Notes: generated by a model from the letters alone, not told the origin. A DNA stretch of 64,000 nt from CBDAQV01 sp965199335 (GCA_965199335.1 CBDAQZ010000003.1:689993-753992), one strand, 5' to 3'. Shown: positions 19,467 through 33,135, counted from the stretch's first letter. A program made the numbers and translations.

Positions 19467-20561
19467 TTACTCCAGATACTTGTATATCCCATCCCGCCAT
19501 TCGTAGATCACGTAGCCCGGCGCGCGCACGTCGCCCTTGGCATCGAAGGAAAGATCGCCCAGCACCGTCGGCAGGTTGGCCTTGTGCAGCTCAGTTTCGA
19601 CCGCTTTTGTCTCTGTAGTGCCGGCCTGTTGCACGGCTGCCGCCCAGGCCTGCACGGTGCCGTAGGTATAGAGGGTGTAACCCTCCGGTGGGGCCCCAGT
19701 TTGCTGCTGGAAACGACCGACCAATGCCGTGTTGGCGGCATTCAAGGCGGGGTCAGGCGGAAAGGTCATCAGCGTGCCGTTCCCGCTGGCTCCGGTGATC
19801 GACCAGAAATCGCGGGTCACGATGGCATCGCCGCTCATCAGGGGCGTGTGGTCCATGCCTTGCTGGTGCAGCTGGCGGACCAGCAGGCCGGCCTCGGCCT
19901 GGTAGCCGCCGTAATAGAGGAAATCGATATGCGCACGCTTCAGTTTGGTAACGAGGGCTGCATAGTCCTTTTCGCCGGGCGTCAGCTTATCGTCCAGCGT
20001 CTCGGTAACGCCGCTGGCGTGCAATTGCTTGCGTACTTCATTGGCCAGCCCCTCGCTATAAGCCTGCCGGTCATCGATAATCGCGATGCGGGCATGGGGA
20101 TAGTGGGTGGCGATGAAAGCCCCGGCGATTTCCCCCTGCTGATCATCCCGCCCGCAGGTGCGAAACACATTCGGCCGCCCTGCTTCGGTCAGCTGCGGGT
20201 TGGTTGAGCCGGGGCTGATCATCACGATATTTTCTTCGGCATAGACCGAAGAGGCCGGGATTGACGAACCGGAGCAGAAATGCCCGATAACCACTGCCAC
20301 CTTATCCCCGGCCAACTGGTTGGCGACCGCGACCGCTTGCTTCGGATCGCACTGGTCATCCCCTTCGATCAGCTTCAGTTGCTGGCCAAGCACGCCTCCG
20401 TGCGAATTGAGGTCGTTTACCGCCATCTCAGCCCCCAAGCGGAATTGCTGCCCGAACGAGGCATCGGGACCGGTGAAGGGGCCGGCAAGGCCGACGAGAA
20501 TGTCGGCACGGGCGGAGAAAGCGCACAGGAAACACACAGTCCAGGCAATGAATTTATTCAT
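19467..20561 (-). CDS. livK: branched-chain amino-acid ABC transporter, periplasmic binding protein
   Basis: 364 residues, the usual length. A signal peptide (AWTVCFLCAFSARA) precedes a type I periplasmic-binding fold: ILVGLAGPFTGPDASFGQQ at the start, LKLIEGDDQCDPKQAVAVANQL, and GHFCSGSSIPASSVYAEEN. It would deliver Leu/Ile/Val or a related amino acid to the LivHMGF complex encoded upstream on the same strand. It is separated from livF by a small gene on the other strand, so it probably has its own promoter. Confidence 0.9.
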   Translation of the reverse strand: MNKFIAWTVCFLCAFSARADILVGLAGPFTGPDASFGQQFRLGAEMAVNDLNSHGGVLGQQLKLIEGDDQCDPKQAVAVANQLAGDKVAVVIGHFCSGSSIPASSVYAEENIVMISPGSTNPQLTEAGRPNVFRTCGRDDQQGEIAGAFIATHYPHARIAIIDDRQAYSEGLANEVRKQLHASGVTETLDDKLTPGEKDYAALVTKLKRAHIDFLYYGGYQAEAGLLVRQLHQQGMDHTPLMSGDAIVTRDFWSITGASGNGTLMTFPPDPALNAANTALVGRFQQQTGAPPEGYTLYTYGTVQAWAAAVQQAGTTETKAVETELHKANLPTVLGDLSFDAKGDVRAPGYVIYEWRDGIYKYLE

Positions 20562-20600
20562 CGATATACTATAAACCCTGCGTCCCGATGCGCAAATACG

Positions 20601-20629
20601 TTGACAAATAAATACTACATTTTTATTTT
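20601..20629 (+). promoter_or_regulatory. near-consensus sigma-70 promoter of the 71-residue protein
   Basis: Perfect TTGACA (20601-20606), a 17-base spacer and TATTTT (20624-20629) in A/T-rich sequence, 24 bases before ATG 20653. Confidence 0.72.
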
Positions 20630-20652
20630 ATAAAAAATTTAGGATTTTATCT

Positions 20653-20868
20653 ATGGAAATGACGCGCAATAAACAGGTTGTTTTGGCTATCGTTGCTCAG
20701 AAGGCCTTAAAAGACCTGCCCGAAGAACAAAGGCATGGGGTCGAAATCAGTCTGCTTGAGACCATAGCAGATGCAAGTGCGCCTCTATCGACCGTTGCTG
20801 AAGCCGTAGAGAAACTGACTGAAATGTTTCCTGACGCCCGCAGGCGTAATGAAACATTTGTTCCCTAA
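20653..20868 (+). CDS. small hypothetical protein, 71 residues
   Basis: A short, acidic, helical protein (about 71 residues) with no signal or membrane segment and no family I recognise. Evidence that it is real: a near-consensus promoter, AGGA eight bases before the ATG, and codon use without stops. It sits between livK and livF on the opposite strand and its stop overlaps the livF stop by 3 bases (20865-20868), so its transcript is antisense to the livF 3' end. Confidence 0.6.
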   Translation: MEMTRNKQVVLAIVAQKALKDLPEEQRHGVEISLLETIADASAPLSTVAEAVEKLTEMFPDARRRNETFVP

Positions 20869-21590
20869 GCATCAGCTTTACCCTCGAGGTAAGCAGCTCT
20901 AATTTGCGGATCAACCAGCAGTTCAGCCCCGGTGCCCGTCAAAGTAATCCGCCCGTTCACGAGCACATAACCGCGGTTGGCCAGCTTCAGCGCGGCAGTG
21001 GCGTTTTGTTCGACCAGAAGGATCGTCACTCCGTCTTCGCGATTGATTTCGGCCAGCAGGGCAAACACCTGTTTGATAAGCAATGGGGCCAGGCCCAGCG
21101 ACGGTTCATCCAGCAGCAGCAGGCGCGGGCTGCCCATCAGGGCCCGGGCAATGGCCAGCATCTGTTGTTCGCCCCCCGATAGCGTGCCGCCAGGTTGGTT
21201 CAGCCGCTCGGCCAGGCGCGGCAAGCGCGCCAGGTTGCGGTCGAGATTTTGCCGGAATTTCAACTTGTCCATCAGCCGCCCGCCGAGAGTCAGATTCTCC
21301 AGCACGGTCATTTTCGGGAAGATATGCCGCCCCTCCGGCACCTGCGCGAGGCCCAGCCGGGCGATGGCGTGGGTGGGTAGCCGCGTGATATCCCGCCCAT
21401 CGAACACGATCGTGCCGCTGCTTGCAGGCGGGTTGCCGCAAACGGTCATCAGCAGGGTCGACTTGCCGGCGCCATTCGCCCCGATCAGGGTAACGATCTC
21501 GCCCTGCTCAACGGTCAATGAGGCATCGCGCAGCGCCTGCACCGGGCCATAGAAGGTACTGATATCGGCAAGGGAAAGAAGGGTGGTCAT
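20865..21590 (-). CDS. livF: branched-chain amino-acid ABC transporter ATPase
   Basis: 241 residues. Walker A GANGAGKST, signature LSGGEQQMLAIARAL, Walker B LLLLDEPSLGLAPLL. The EPSLGLAP pattern is typical of LivF. It hydrolyses ATP to power uptake through LivHM. ATG 21590 overlaps the livG stop as ATGA. Confidence 0.95.
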   Translation of the reverse strand: MTTLLSLADISTFYGPVQALRDASLTVEQGEIVTLIGANGAGKSTLLMTVCGNPPASSGTIVFDGRDITRLPTHAIARLGLAQVPEGRHIFPKMTVLENLTLGGRLMDKLKFRQNLDRNLARLPRLAERLNQPGGTLSGGEQQMLAIARALMGSPRLLLLDEPSLGLAPLLIKQVFALLAEINREDGVTILLVEQNATAALKLANRGYVLVNGRITLTGTGAELLVDPQIRAAYLEGKADA

Positions 21591-22369
21591 GCGTTGTCGC
21601 TTACCCCGAGATAAGCCTCGATCACCGCCGGATCGGCGCGCACTTTGGCTGGCGTGCCCTCGGCGATCTTCGCGCCGTGGTCCAGCACCACGATGTGGTC
21701 GGACAGGCGCATGACGACGCTCATGTCATGTTCGATCAGCAGGATAGTAATCCGGTGCTGGTCGCTGATGTCGCGCAGCAGGTCGTTCAGGGCGGCCGAC
21801 TCCGCTGGGTTCAAGCCGGCGGCGGGCTCATCGAGGCAGAGCAGGGATGGGTCCGAGACCAGCGCCCGGGCAATTTCCAGGCGGCGGCGGTCGCCATAGG
21901 CCAGGCCCTCGGCGGCCAAGTTGGCAAAAGGCAGCAGGCCGGTACGATCCAGCCAGAAGCGGGCCTTGTCCAGCGCCAGTTTCTCGGCTTCCCGCCATCC
22001 GGGGGTACGCACGATCCCAGCCAGTGACCAGCGGCTGGCCTGCATCAAGGGGCGGTGTTGCGCCACCAGCAGGTTTTCCAGCACGGTCATCCCGTTGAAG
22101 AGGCGCAAATTCTGAAAGGTCCGCGCTACGCGGGCCTTGGCAAAGATCGCCGCGCTGTCCAGCTTTTCAAGGTTCCGGCCATCCAGCAGGATATGGCCGG
22201 AGGTCGGGCGGTAAAACCCGGTCAGACAATTGAACAAGGTGGTCTTGCCGGCACCATTCGGCCCGATGATCGCGGTAATCTCGCCGCGTGTCGCATCGAA
22301 AGATACGGCATCGACCGCCGTCAGCCCGCCGAAGCGCATCGTCAAATGCTTGACTTCGAGCAGGTTCAC
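21587..22369 (-). CDS. livG: branched-chain amino-acid ABC transporter ATPase
   Basis: 260 residues. Walker A GPNGAGKTT, signature region LAYGDRRRLEIARALV (the LivG form of the ABC signature), Walker B LLCLDEPAAGLNPAE, switch histidine in LLIEHDMSVVM. The GTG start at 22369 overlaps the livM stop as GTGA. Partner of LivF in the nucleotide-binding heterodimer. Confidence 0.95.
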   Translation of the reverse strand: MNLLEVKHLTMRFGGLTAVDAVSFDATRGEITAIIGPNGAGKTTLFNCLTGFYRPTSGHILLDGRNLEKLDSAAIFAKARVARTFQNLRLFNGMTVLENLLVAQHRPLMQASRWSLAGIVRTPGWREAEKLALDKARFWLDRTGLLPFANLAAEGLAYGDRRRLEIARALVSDPSLLCLDEPAAGLNPAESAALNDLLRDISDQHRITILLIEHDMSVVMRLSDHIVVLDHGAKIAEGTPAKVRADPAVIEAYLGVSDNA

Positions 22370-23571
22370 GGGAGTTTCACCGATGGTTGGCGGGTGGCGA
22401 ACAGGCCGCGGGGGCGCAGCCGCATCATTAGCACCATGCCGGCTCCGAACAGCAGCATGCGGTAGTCGGCCAGCGGGCGGATCACTTCCGGCAGGCCGAT
22501 CAGAATGGCGGCAGCCAGCAACAGCCCCCAGCCGCGCCCGGCACCGCCCAGCACGACGATGGCCAGCACGATTGCCGAATCCATGAAAGTGAAGCTTTCC
22601 GGCGAAATGAAGCCTTGCCGTGCCGCAAAGAACGCTCCGGCGAGGCCGGCAATCGCAGCGCTGAGCGCATAGGCGGCTAGCTTGATACGGCTGCGGTTGA
22701 GGCCGAGGGCGGCGGCGGCGATCTCATCCTCACGCAACGCTTCCCAGGCGCGGCCAATCGGCAGGCGGCGCAAGCGCGCCACCAATGCAAAAACCAGCGC
22801 TACCAGTGCCAGGCTGATGTAGTAGAGCAGGATCACGCGGCTGGCGGGATCAGTTGGCAAGCCGGGCAGGGCGGGGCGGGGAATGTTGCTGATCCCCTGG
22901 CTGCCATGGGTCAGCGCGCGCCAATTCAATAGCAGCGTGTAGACGATCTGGCCGAAGCCGAGGGTCACGATGGCGAAATAGTCGCCACGCAGGCGGAGCA
23001 CCGGCAGGCCCAACAGCAGGCTGGCGGCAGCAGCGATCAATGCCGCAAGCGGCAGGCACAACCAGAAGTTCAGGCCTTGGGTAGTGCCGAGGATGCCATA
23101 GATATAGGCGCCGATGGCAAAGAAGGCGATGAAGCCAAGATCGAGCAGCCCGGTAAAACCGACGACGATATTAAGGCCGCTGGCCAGCAGGGCATAGATC
23201 AGCACCAGCGTGACAAGATCGAGCAGGGTGCGATCGATGAAGGGAATAAAGGGCAGGGCGAGGGCGAGCAGCATTACCAAAATTGTCATCCCGGGCTTGA
23301 CCCGGGATCCAGTGCTCCACCTCTCCTGAGATCGACTTTGCGAAACTAAAGTGTCGGCACGCTGGGTTCCGGCTCGCGCTTCGCTTGGCCGGAATGATAT
23401 TTTTTTAAAAATTGAAGAAAGAGAAAATAAGAGCAGTACTGCAAATATTCCCACTCCCGCCTGCAGTGGGTGAAATCCCAGCGAGATCGGCGTGGTATCC
23501 TGAAGGCGCAAACCCACGAACGAGCCAAGCACCAGCACTGCCGCCAGCAGGACAGGCCACAGCCGGTTCAT
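22366..23571 (-). CDS. livM: branched-chain amino-acid ABC transporter permease with in-frame repeat insert
   Basis: About 402 residues from ATG 23571, which overlaps the livH stop as ATGA. The transporter core runs from TLLDLVTLVLIYALLASGLN through LRLRGDYFAIVTLGFGQIV and GRAWEALREDEIAAAALGLN to ARQGFISPESFTFMDSA, all typical of LivM. The N-terminal two helices match the extended E. coli-type LivM. Between helix two and the core, about residues 58-97 (ISFRPSEARAGTQ... to ...SRVKPGMT) are encoded by a palindromic repeat element that stays in frame without stops. This is a cytoplasmic loop, where an insert would be tolerated. Confidence 0.93.
   Translation of the reverse strand: MNRLWPVLLAAVLVLGSFVGLRLQDTTPISLGFHPLQAGVGIFAVLLLFSLSSIFKKISFRPSEARAGTQRADTLVSQSRSQERWSTGSRVKPGMTILVMLLALALPFIPFIDRTLLDLVTLVLIYALLASGLNIVVGFTGLLDLGFIAFFAIGAYIYGILGTTQGLNFWLCLPLAALIAAAASLLLGLPVLRLRGDYFAIVTLGFGQIVYTLLLNWRALTHGSQGISNIPRPALPGLPTDPASRVILLYYISLALVALVFALVARLRRLPIGRAWEALREDEIAAAALGLNRSRIKLAAYALSAAIAGLAGAFFAARQGFISPESFTFMDSAIVLAIVVLGGAGRGWGLLLAAAILIGLPEVIRPLADYRMLLFGAGMVLMMRLRPRGLFATRQPSVKLP
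23284..23400. repeat. palindromic repeat element inside livM coding sequence
   Basis: About 115 bp with inverted ends: TCATcCCGG at the left and CCGGaATGA at the right, and an inner ccgggcttgacccgg hairpin. This is the repeat type normally seen between genes in Alphaproteobacteria. Here it lies inside a gene and adds about 38-40 codons without a stop, as described for Rickettsia palindromic elements. Confidence 0.82.
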
Positions 23572-24485
23572 ACTTTCTCGATCTCCGGTGTGCCAAGCAA
23601 GCCGGCGGGGCGGAAGATCAGGAAAGCGATCAGCAGGGCGAAGGCGGCGACATCGCGGTATTCGGCGGGCAGGTAGGCCGACCACAGGGCCTCGATCAGC
23701 CCCAGCAGGATGCCGCCCAGCATGGCGCCGGACAGCGATCCGATCCCGCCCAGTACAGCGGCGGTGAAGGCCTTGATGCCGGCGCTGAAGCCTAGGGTGA
23801 AGTCGATCACCCCATAATAGATCACCGCTAGCAGCCCGGCGATGGCAGCAAGCCCGGCGCCCAGCATGAAGGTCAGCGCGATGGTGCGGTCCACATCGAT
23901 GCCCAGCAGGCTGGCCATGGTCTTATCCTGGGCGGTCGCCCGCTGCGCGCGCCCCAGCGGCGTATGCGCAATAATGGCGCGGAAGACCAGCATCAGCACC
24001 AGCGTTAGTCCGATCACCAGGATCTGCAGATAGCTGAGGGTAACGGCAAAACCAGTAGCATCGGTTAGGATGGTGATATGGCCTTCGATCAAAGGCGGCA
24101 GCGCCTTCAGCCGCGCACCCTGCAGCAGCTGTACATAGTTCTGCAGGAAGATCGAAACGCCGATTGCCGAGATCAGCGGCGCGAGCCGAGTGGATTTGCG
24201 TAGGTGCCGGTAGGCCAGCCGCTCGATCGTCCAGCCATAGGCGGCAGTAACGATCACGCTGAAGAACAAGGCCAGCAGCAGCCCGGCGACCACCGGCAGC
24301 GGCCCAAGCAGGCCCAGCGCCAGCAGGGCGATCAGGCTGGCAAACGCCCCGATCATATATACCTCGCCATGCGCGAAGTTGATCAGGCCAATGATCCCGT
24401 AGACCATCGTATAGCCGATGGCGATCAGCCCGTAGATCGAGCCGAGTGTCAGGCCGTTGATCAACTGTTGGAGGAGATAGCCCAT
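23568..24485 (-). CDS. livH: branched-chain amino-acid ABC transporter permease
   Basis: 305 residues. Starts MGYLLQQLINGLTLGSIYGLIAIGYTMVYGIIGLINFAHGEVYMIGAF, the standard LivH opening, then eight or so helices, with the EAA-like stretch RATAQDKTMASLLGIDVDR and GGIGSLSGAMLGGILLGLIEA. First gene of a livH-livM-livG-livF operon in which every junction is a 4-base overlap. Confidence 0.95.
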   Translation of the reverse strand: MGYLLQQLINGLTLGSIYGLIAIGYTMVYGIIGLINFAHGEVYMIGAFASLIALLALGLLGPLPVVAGLLLALFFSVIVTAAYGWTIERLAYRHLRKSTRLAPLISAIGVSIFLQNYVQLLQGARLKALPPLIEGHITILTDATGFAVTLSYLQILVIGLTLVLMLVFRAIIAHTPLGRAQRATAQDKTMASLLGIDVDRTIALTFMLGAGLAAIAGLLAVIYYGVIDFTLGFSAGIKAFTAAVLGGIGSLSGAMLGGILLGLIEALWSAYLPAEYRDVAAFALLIAFLIFRPAGLLGTPEIEKV

Positions 24486-24815
24486 GCTGGGGTTGTAGAG
24501 AGGTGAGAGCGGGATTGAAAGGGTTACCTACCCGGGCGTCTAGCTGGGCATCCTCTCACCGGAGAGGGCAACCCCGTCTTAGCCTGCAAGGGCTAGACGC
24601 GGTGGGTGAGAGGCAAGCGGTGGGCCCATTACCCAACAAACCTAAGCCGTTGTAAGACTAAGGTTTGCCACCTCTCCTGGGGAGAGGAGAATATTGGGGT
24701 TGAGTTCGGTAGCTTATGTTTTATTATATAAATTGTATTCACCCGCAGCTTTAAACAACTTGTCTTACAACATGTCATCGCTGAATGGAGCTACATGTGA
24801 CGACAGGATTATGAA
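24486..24815. repeat. gene-free stretch with palindromic repeats
   Basis: No gene. It holds stem-loops: CCTCTC-acc-GGAGAGG near 24552, GTCTTAGCC ... GGGCTAGAC near 24575-24598, AAACCT ... AGGTTT near 24638-24666 and CCTCTCC-tgg-GGAGAGG near 24671. This is the mosaic form of an intergenic repeat family. Confidence 0.6.
24700..24729 (+). promoter_or_regulatory. possible promoter for the P-loop kinase-like gene
   Basis: TTGAGT (24700-24705), 18-base spacer, TTATAT (24724-24729), followed by an A/T-rich leader of about 80 bases. The match is weak. Confidence 0.35.
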
Positions 24816-25424
24816 ATGACCAGCGCGATAATCCATTTAAGCGGGTTTCCGGGCGTCGGCAAATTGACGATCGCCAAGGAAATTGTAAAACGTCCTAACC
24901 ATATTCTGCTTGATGGGCATAAGATCAATAATCCGATTTTTGAGACTTTCGGTGCCGATGGCATGACGCCATTGCCGGACTGGGTATGGGACCGGGTCAG
25001 TGAGGTAAGGCAAGCGGTTTTTCAGACCATGCAACACGCTCCGCCGCGCTTCAGCTATGTCATGACCAATGTGCTGGTTGAGGATGAAGAGGACAATACG
25101 GTCGTCGCGCAGATTCAAAAAATTGCCGAGGCACGAGGTGCTCTATATTTCCCGATAGCCCTTACTTGCGACCCGGAAGAAAACCGCCGCCGTATTGTCG
25201 GTGCAGATCGTGCGGCAAATTTCAAAACTATCGATCCAGACAATTGCGACCAGATGCGCGCTGGAAAACCGCAGATGATGTTTCTAGATCATCCAAATCG
25301 TTTGGAGGTTGATACGACGTATTCTTCGCCAGTCGATATAGCACGACTAATAGCGCGACATATCGACAAGTTTCTGAGCTTGCAAAGTGTTGGAGCAAAA
25401 TTAAGGCCTGCTCAACTCTCATAA
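24816..25424 (+). CDS. P-loop kinase-like NTPase of unknown substrate
   Basis: 202 residues. Walker A GFPGVGKLT at residues 9-17, then HILLDGHKINNP (likely substrate aspartate), TNVLVEDEED, and ALTCDPEENRRRIVGADR, the helix and arginines resembling the lid of small-molecule or zeta-toxin-like kinases. The GFPGVGK loop and lid point to a phosphotransferase rather than an AAA+ motor. No antitoxin gene is adjacent. AGGA seven bases before ATG 24816 fixes the start; an ATG five bases earlier is followed at once by a stop. Confidence 0.72.
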   Translation: MTSAIIHLSGFPGVGKLTIAKEIVKRPNHILLDGHKINNPIFETFGADGMTPLPDWVWDRVSEVRQAVFQTMQHAPPRFSYVMTNVLVEDEEDNTVVAQIQKIAEARGALYFPIALTCDPEENRRRIVGADRAANFKTIDPDNCDQMRAGKPQMMFLDHPNRLEVDTTYSSPVDIARLIARHIDKFLSLQSVGAKLRPAQLS

Positions 25425-25479
25425 TCTCAATAAAAGCTAATTCGCCCATACTCTGCCGGCAAGGCCTAGCAAATCTAGG

Positions 25480-25734
25480 CTACGTCTTCGGAACGGCAGC
25501 TTTTCGTAAGTCTTCGGCCTTAAGTTTCAAACGATCCAGCTGGCCGCGGGCTTGGTCTGGCCGATTTTTTGCCGTCACCACATACCGTCCGTCAGCATAG
25601 GCATACTCAGGAATTTTCCAGGCTGCTTCTGACTCATACGTTGCACCTTTTTTGAGTTCATGAGGTCGAATAGCGATGGATTGGATCAGAAAATCCTGAT
25701 CGATCCACCAGACGATAGCCCCGGCATCTCTCAT
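25480..25734 (-). CDS. small hypothetical protein, 84 residues
   Basis: 84 residues without signal peptide or membrane helix. It has WIDQDFLIQSIAIRP near the start and a basic C-terminus (LDRLKLKAEDLRKAA). No family recognised. It lies just downstream of the malQ-treY fusion on the same strand, 25 bases after its stop, and may be transcribed with it. Confidence 0.5.
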   Translation of the reverse strand: MRDAGAIVWWIDQDFLIQSIAIRPHELKKGATYESEAAWKIPEYAYADGRYVVTAKNRPDQARGQLDRLKLKAEDLRKAAVPKT

Positions 25735-25758
25735 TTATGTATAGCCCTCAAATGCAGC

Positions 25759-30618
<4,860 letters not shown>

Positions 30619-30710
30619 TAGCTTTGATAGGCTTGGGTCAAGCTAACGCAAGGAATTTATCGGGAAGTTGTTCCGTAGCTAATTGCACTATCTTTCATCG
30701 TTAAAAATAG

Positions 30711-30738
30711 TTGACAAGTAATTAAAATTTTATATAAT
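30711..30738 (+). promoter_or_regulatory. near-perfect sigma-70 promoter placing transcription start at the ATG
   Basis: TTGACA (30711-30716), 16-base spacer, TATAAT (30733-30738). The start site would fall at about 30745, which is the A of the ATG, so the mRNA would be leaderless or nearly so. Confidence 0.75.
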
Positions 30739-30744
30739 TGTGTT

Positions 30745-31302
30745 ATGAAAATACAACCTGATCTTTCCATTCTGGCGGCTAGAGTTAATCAAGCCGGCGA
30801 AGACGCCTGGGGTAAAATAAAACCGGCTATCGCAAAGCGCCCTGGCCGCATTCTAGCGGCAGCTTTAGGTGTTGGACTCACCGCAGCGATAGCGGGGACA
30901 TTTTTTGCCAAGCCGGCGGCTGATCCGATTGCCGATGCCTTTAAATCACTGCATGAGCGGCAACTGGATGGCTGGCGGGAAACCGTAATCAGCAATTTGA
31001 TTCAGGAATTTTGCGATAAGAACATGGACCGGTGCCTGGGGGCTTTTGCCAGGCTGGTCGATCAATCTCTTTACGCCCGGCTGTCTACCGTCCAGTTTGG
31101 CATCCATAACCAGACATCCCCAGAGAGAAAAGCCGAACTGCGCGCCGATTTCAAAGTTCTGGCCCAGACGATCAATAGCATCACAAAAAGTGCCCCGCCA
31201 CAGCGGCTCGATCTGGAAGGGGCTATGGCAAGGGCACATCTAGGTCAGGCATTGGATTTTGAACTGCCCCCAATCCGGCGTCCCCCTAATGCTGCTCCCT
31301 AA
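30745..31302 (+). CDS. membrane-anchored hypothetical protein
   Basis: 185 residues. A soluble N-terminal stretch of about 37 residues is followed by one membrane helix (ILAAALGVGLTAAIAGTFFA, about residues 36-55) and a periplasmic-looking helical domain with two cysteines (EFCDKNMDRC). No Shine-Dalgarno is visible before the ATG, which fits the predicted leaderless start. It is on the opposite strand inside the trehalose/glucan cluster, between treZ (ends 1 base away, convergent) and malQ-treY (divergent). No family recognised. Confidence 0.7.
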   Translation: MKIQPDLSILAARVNQAGEDAWGKIKPAIAKRPGRILAAALGVGLTAAIAGTFFAKPAADPIADAFKSLHERQLDGWRETVISNLIQEFCDKNMDRCLGAFARLVDQSLYARLSTVQFGIHNQTSPERKAELRADFKVLAQTINSITKSAPPQRLDLEGAMARAHLGQALDFELPPIRRPPNAAP

Positions 31303-33135
31303 TTAACCTGCGGTATCAACCCCAACCATCACCGACCAGGCTGGCAAATTGATCGTTATTGCCTGTGGATGAGAGGCAAAAATCAGGGTGCGATTTTCTG
31401 GATAGGGCGCTGGCAGGTCCACTGGATCGTTACTGAGATTGGCTTGAAGCACTAGCGCCCGCCCGTCGGTCAACGGCCAGCGGACGGCCAGTCGGAACTT
31501 CATAACCTCGACCGTTGCCCCATTGACGACCAGCTTGTCCAACAGCGGGGCCAGCTCGATCGAGCGCAGCGCAATCAGCTTACGGTAATAGGCGAACCAA
31601 GTGCGATAGGGTTCATCATTGATCCGGCTCCAGTCCAGCACGGCGCGGTCAAAGGTTTCACGGGCGGTTGGATCGGGAATACGGGCCCGTGATTCTTCGC
31701 TCTCAAATGCCGAGCCCAAGGCAAATTCCTTGACGCGGCTGGTACGTACCAGCTCCGAAAGCTCCGGTCCAAAATCGCAGAAATAGGGAAAGGGTTGAGT
31801 ACAGCCCCATTCCTCGCCCATGAACAACATCGGGGGCGAGGGCGTCAGCAGCAGGATGGCCAGCGCCGCCTTTAAAGGTACTTCCGGCACCAGACTGATC
31901 AGGCGTTCCCCGAACGGACGGTTGCCGATCTGATCGTGATTTTGCAGGAAATTGATAAAGGCAGCCAGCGGAATACCGGTGGTTGGCTGGCCGCGCGGCT
32001 TACCCTTGCGAAAAGATGATGGCTGGCCCTGATAGACAAAGCCCTCAGTAAGCGATTTACCCAGCATCGCCACCGGATTTTCGGCATAATCCTTCATGAA
32101 GGTTTCGTGCTCGCCCGTCATCAGGGCATGCAGCGGATGGTGAAAATCGTCATTCCATTGGGCGGTGAAGAAATCCGGCTGACCGGCATTGCGGGTCAGC
32201 AGGCTGGCGCCGTTATCCTCGTTTTCAGCAATCAGGTGGATATGGCGATTCTGCCGCTGAGCCAGTTCCTGCACCCGATCCGTCAGCTCATCGAAAAACC
32301 CGATTGAACTGGTGTCATGGATCGTGTGGATGGCATCGAACCGCAAACCGTCGAGGCGATACTCCTCCAGCCAGTACAAGGCATTGTGGCAATAGAAATC
32401 GCGCACGACATCACTGCCCGGCTGATCGAAATTGATTGCATCGCCCCACGGCGTCTTGTGCTTATCGGTGAACATCGCCTGGGCATACTGGCCGATATAG
32501 TTACCCTCCGGCCCAAAATGATTATAGACGACATCGAGAAACACCATCATGTCGCGCTGGTGCGCAGCCTGAACCAGATGCTTCAGGTCTTCCGGCGTGC
32601 CATAGCCGGTTTCGGGCGCGAACAGATAAGTGCCATCATAGCCCCAGCCGCGCTGCCCCGGCCCTTTGGCGATCGGCATCAGCTCCAATGCGGTAACGCC
32701 GAGTTTCTGTAAGTGATCCAGATGCCGTTCGATGCCACCGAAATCACGATTCTGACTGAACGTGCCGACATGCAGCTCGTATATAATAGCTTCGTTCCAG
32801 GGGCGGCCAAGCCAGTTATTATCATGCCAGTCGAACGCGCAGGGATCGACGACTTCGCTGGGACCGTGAATACCTTCAGGCTGCCGGCGGCTGGCCGGAT
32901 CGGGATAGACTTTGCCCTCGCCAAAATCGAAGAGGTAAAGGGAGCCGGTCGCAGCTTCGGCGGTTGTCAGGCCAAAAAAACCGTTATCGAGTTTTTCCAT
33001 CGGCAGGTGAAGATCGTTGCCCTGCGGTTTAAACAGCTTGAGACTAACTTTTTCTGTGCCCGGGGCCCAAATGCGAAAGCGAACCCCCTCGCCTTCGAAG
33101 GAGGCACTGAAAGGCATGTTATGGCAGTGTTTCAT
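31303..33135 (-). CDS. treZ: malto-oligosyltrehalose trehalohydrolase
   Basis: 610 residues (an alternative ATG six codons in, 33117, gives MPFSASF). An N-terminal beta domain (VRFRIWAPGTEKVSLKLF) precedes a GH13 barrel with ELHVGTFS, WGYDGTYLFAPE, nucleophile region GLRFDAIHTIHD, acid IAENEDN and LQNHDQIGN. It releases free trehalose from the malto-oligosyl-trehalose made by TreY. Fifteen bases before it lies glgX on the same strand. Confidence 0.95.
   Translation of the reverse strand: MKHCHNMPFSASFEGEGVRFRIWAPGTEKVSLKLFKPQGNDLHLPMEKLDNGFFGLTTAEAATGSLYLFDFGEGKVYPDPASRRQPEGIHGPSEVVDPCAFDWHDNNWLGRPWNEAIIYELHVGTFSQNRDFGGIERHLDHLQKLGVTALELMPIAKGPGQRGWGYDGTYLFAPETGYGTPEDLKHLVQAAHQRDMMVFLDVVYNHFGPEGNYIGQYAQAMFTDKHKTPWGDAINFDQPGSDVVRDFYCHNALYWLEEYRLDGLRFDAIHTIHDTSSIGFFDELTDRVQELAQRQNRHIHLIAENEDNGASLLTRNAGQPDFFTAQWNDDFHHPLHALMTGEHETFMKDYAENPVAMLGKSLTEGFVYQGQPSSFRKGKPRGQPTTGIPLAAFINFLQNHDQIGNRPFGERLISLVPEVPLKAALAILLLTPSPPMLFMGEEWGCTQPFPYFCDFGPELSELVRTSRVKEFALGSAFESEESRARIPDPTARETFDRAVLDWSRINDEPYRTWFAYYRKLIALRSIELAPLLDKLVVNGATVEVMKFRLAVRWPLTDGRALVLQANLSNDPVDLPAPYPENRTLIFASHPQAITINLPAWSVMVGVDTAG

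Noticed and set aside
24816..25424. Toxin-antitoxin module around the P-loop kinase-like gene
   Set aside because: The lid resembles zeta toxins, but no small antitoxin gene is adjacent.
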